Shown: piece after piece, positions 13,240 to 15,391 of the stretch
Position numbering within the stretch: the first letter of the stretch is position 1
How the letters are laid out: each line of letters opens with the position of its first letter
Assembly (NCBI GenBank): GCA_041672395.1
Contig: JBAYZS010000053.1
Span: 1-15,391, forward strand
Direction of reading: 5' to 3'
Length of the DNA stretch: 15,391 nucleotides
Origin: UBA5287 sp041672395
Lineage (GTDB): Bacteria > Bacteroidota > Bacteroidia > Bacteroidales > Dysgonomonadaceae
Program-made: the position numbers and the translations under genes
Notes under the pieces: generated by a model
Database searches by the model: none
Seen by the model: only the letters and a program-made list of their open reading frames with translations
What the model was told of the DNA's origin: nothing

Positions 13240-15391
13240 TCAAAACCTACCAATTTCACTATCGCCGGCGCCTGTTCCTTTGTACTTGCTGCTAGCAGCG
13301 TTGAACTTATAACGAACGGTAAATTCGAACTTACGTGTGTCATAAAGATTTTTCTGCCATAACTCCATCTGACTGTTGTAAAGCAAATTGCCGTCTCGTA
13401 ATCCGTAAAATATATCTTCTCCTTTTATTTGAATGCCAAGCCGTTCATCAAAAAAGGATTTAGTAATTCCGGCATTTACAATAAATTGGTTCTCCGTAAC
13501 ATAAACATTCTGATAATTACCGTTTCGCTGAAAACGACTGTCAACTGTTAATGCAAATCCTTTGGGTAACTGAAACGAATTATTGAACGATCCAAAGAAC
13601 AAGGGTTTGTTCAACGTGATGAGGGTATCGTGACTCATAATTGTTAACCACTGCTTAATAAAGCCACCACTCAACTGGGGCGACCAAATACCGAATTTCG
13701 GAGAAAGGGTGACTAATGTGGTCAAACTGGGCAACTTCTCTAAATTACGATAGGCAACAACTGATACTGCTGGATTTTCTTCCATCTGCTCGGTCCAATA
13801 GATTATGGCGTCTTTCTCGTTTTTGTAACTTGACATAACTTGCACAAATTTCCATACTCCTACTAACGTGATATCATGGGTGATAGTGGGCTTCAGAAAG
13901 TGATTCCCGGTTTGTAAAGTAAAACGATTGCCGTAAAATACATTGTTGCTCAATTGCCAATATGTGGGGCGTTTGGTTTTTGCCGTGTAACTTAACTGCA
14001 TACTCACATCTTTTAAACGGGTGCCAAAAGAGATATTGGGAAACCACTGGTTGTACTTGCGACTTTGTTCTTCTACTTTTATATCATTACTGAAATAATC
14101 GGAACAGACATTTTCATATCTAAGTCCGGCACCGAGCTGACCAACAGGTGTGAGTATGGAATATTCTGCAAAAAGGGCATTGTTCTGATCGTGAATGCTG
14201 GTGTTGGACGATGGTACAAATTTTTCCTCGCTCACGTAATCATCTGTTCTATGGGTATTAGTGTACTCACTGCCAAAAGAAAGATTACCACTGAATACGG
14301 GATATGTGAGCACAAGTTTTGATGCAATCAATCGGTTGCTAACGTTGTTCTCTGAATTAACTGTACGGTTGTCATACTCCTGACTTGTTTCGGAAACATG
14401 GGAACGCTTTGATTGTTTATTGGCATATAAATCGGTGTTGAAATCTACTTTCAATTTACCGAAATCTCCATTGTAATAGGCGTTAAACCTGTGTGATGGT
14501 TCATTGTTATATGAACTTTCTTCTTGACTCGACCATTTATCATATAATTTTCCGTCTGCAAGTACGGTGCTGTTCATACTGGATACGGACTTGTTGGGAG
14601 GAAAGGATGAAAAAGTATATTTTATACCGACATATTGTTTGGGGGCAATTTCATAATTGACACCGGTAATGCCTGTTAAGGATTTTGAATTGCCTTCACT
14701 AAAAAGGGTGTTGTCTTGGGTCCAAAGGGTATCGACAAATGTTTTTTGCCACATCTTACTGTCTTGAAACCATTGACTTAGTCCATAATTGAAAGTGCCA
14801 AAAATATCCCATCCCTTTTTGCGATAGTTCATATTGAGTTGCTCGTATAAATTTGTGCGCTGCGATTTATAATAGCTCGAACGGACATCAAAACTGTATC
14901 CATCTCCTTCTTTTCGTATGGTACTTATTCGGATTACAGCTTTTACTGATGCATCATATCGTGCTCCGGGATTATTGATGATTTCAACATCACGAATATC
15001 GGTTGAACTGAGGTTGTCCAACTCTGTGATATCACGCATTTCACGATTATTGATGAAAATTTTGGCTTCGCCTTTGCCAAAAACTGAGAAAACACCGTCA
15101 TCATAGTTGAGTGACGGGAGCCTTTTCAAAACATCGATCCCGGTCCCGGCTTTACTTAATATCGAATTTTGAACTGTAGTAACCAACGCGTCGTTTTTAA
15201 TTCGTATGACTGGCAAATTGCCATTAACGACTACTTCTCCTAATTCGGTGGACTCGGATTTTAACACAATGGTTTGATGGGACAAGGTGGGCGCAATTTG
15301 GGTTTTGTAACCCATAAACGAAATTTGCAGATAGGCGTTTTCTTCCATCTGTATGGTTCTCAGAGCAAAAAGTCCTGTACTGTCGGTTACG
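13240..15391 (-). CDS. TonB-dependent receptor / outer-membrane beta-barrel family protein (N-terminus beyond window)
   Basis: At least 716 aa; the frame is open to the window edge, so the ATG at 15348 is internal, inside a carboxypeptidase D regulatory-like domain (TDSTGLFALR, ISFMGYKTQ). A TonB-box-like ELGEVVVNG follows. A plug domain comes next, with GIDVLKRLPSL, FINNREM, and DIRDVEIINNPGARYDAS, the hallmark of the OMP_b-brl_3 class of receptors distinct from SusC. The remainder is an aromatic-rich barrel, ending in FEFTVRYKFNAASSKYKGTG and then AGDSEIGRF, a tail typical of this class. These proteins import siderophores, metals, peptides or other ligands; nothing here specifies which. No SusD partner is next to it, and no promoter is visible because its 5' end is outside the window. 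Its 3' end is 106 bp from the hsdM remnant. Confidence 0.9.
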   Translation of the reverse strand, partial: VTDSTGLFALRTIQMEENAYLQISFMGYKTQIAPTLSHQTIVLKSESTELGEVVVNGNLPVIRIKNDALVTTVQNSILSKAGTGIDVLKRLPSLNYDDGVFSVFGKGEAKIFINNREMRDITELDNLSSTDIRDVEIINNPGARYDASVKAVIRISTIRKEGDGYSFDVRSSYYKSQRTNLYEQLNMNYRKKGWDIFGTFNYGLSQWFQDSKMWQKTFVDTLWTQDNTLFSEGNSKSLTGITGVNYEIAPKQYVGIKYTFSSFPPNKSVSSMNSTVLADGKLYDKWSSQEESSYNNEPSHRFNAYYNGDFGKLKVDFNTDLYANKQSKRSHVSETSQEYDNRTVNSENNVSNRLIASKLVLTYPVFSGNLSFGSEYTNTHRTDDYVSEEKFVPSSNTSIHDQNNALFAEYSILTPVGQLGAGLRYENVCSDYFSNDIKVEEQSRKYNQWFPNISFGTRLKDVSMQLSYTAKTKRPTYWQLSNNVFYGNRFTLQTGNHFLKPTITHDITLVGVWKFVQVMSSYKNEKDAIIYWTEQMEENPAVSVVAYRNLEKLPSLTTLVTLSPKFGIWSPQLSGGFIKQWLTIMSHDTLITLNKPLFFGSFNNSFQLPKGFALTVDSRFQRNGNYQNVYVTENQFIVNAGITKSFFDERLGIQIKGEDIFYGLRDGNLLYNSQMELWQKNLYDTRKFEFTVRYKFNAASSKYKGTGAGDSEIGRF

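Noticed and set aside
1..15391. CRISPR array, tRNA, rRNA, insertion sequence or phage
   Set aside because: No regularly spaced repeats, no cloverleaf or rRNA-like stretch, and no transposase or integrase frame was seen. The hsdM remnant is the only mobile-island trace.

Overview
The window is AT-rich DNA from a Bacteroidota genome, most likely order Bacteroidales. The reasons are a SusC/SusD pair, SPII lipoproteins with acidic residues after the lipobox cysteine, a T9SS-type C-terminal domain with a PorV-like protein, an OMP_b-brl-type TonB-dependent receptor, and promoters of the form TAnnTTTG. The genus cannot be fixed from the sequence.

Left edge (1-952, minus strand): a DPM1-like family 2 glycosyltransferase is followed 4 bp later by the 5' end of a dihydroorotase gene (pyrC) that leaves the window. 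A -7 element (TACTTTTG) overlaps the longest open frame of the glycosyltransferase and places its real start at 926.

Plus-strand pair (1061-4803): a 910-aa subtilisin-like (S8) protease and, 7 bp later, a 313-aa PorV-like outer-membrane beta-barrel protein. The protease has an intact D/H/S triad, a lipoprotein signal and a T9SS type A-like sorting domain. A cargo next to its own putative shuttle is the most system-like element in the window.

Minus-strand operon (12133 down to 5009): SusC-like porin, SusD-like lipoprotein, HExxH zinc-metallohydrolase lipoprotein and DUF4302 lipoprotein, with gaps of 4, 24 and 29 bp. This is a recognisable Bacteroidota nutrient-uptake layout whose substrate is unknown. 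No glycoside hydrolase, sigma/anti-sigma pair or hybrid sensor is in view. Beyond the DUF4302 stop lie a strong inverted repeat and a 95-codon open, coding-like frame, possibly a gene remnant.

Region 12134-13239 has no intact large gene. It holds an AT-rich leader, a possible 26-aa single-TM peptide with its own promoter-like site, and a decayed 5' fragment of a type I restriction-modification hsdM gene carrying two in-frame stops, whose ancestral promoter still seems visible.

Right edge (13240-15391, minus strand): a TonB-dependent outer-membrane receptor whose 5' end lies outside the window.
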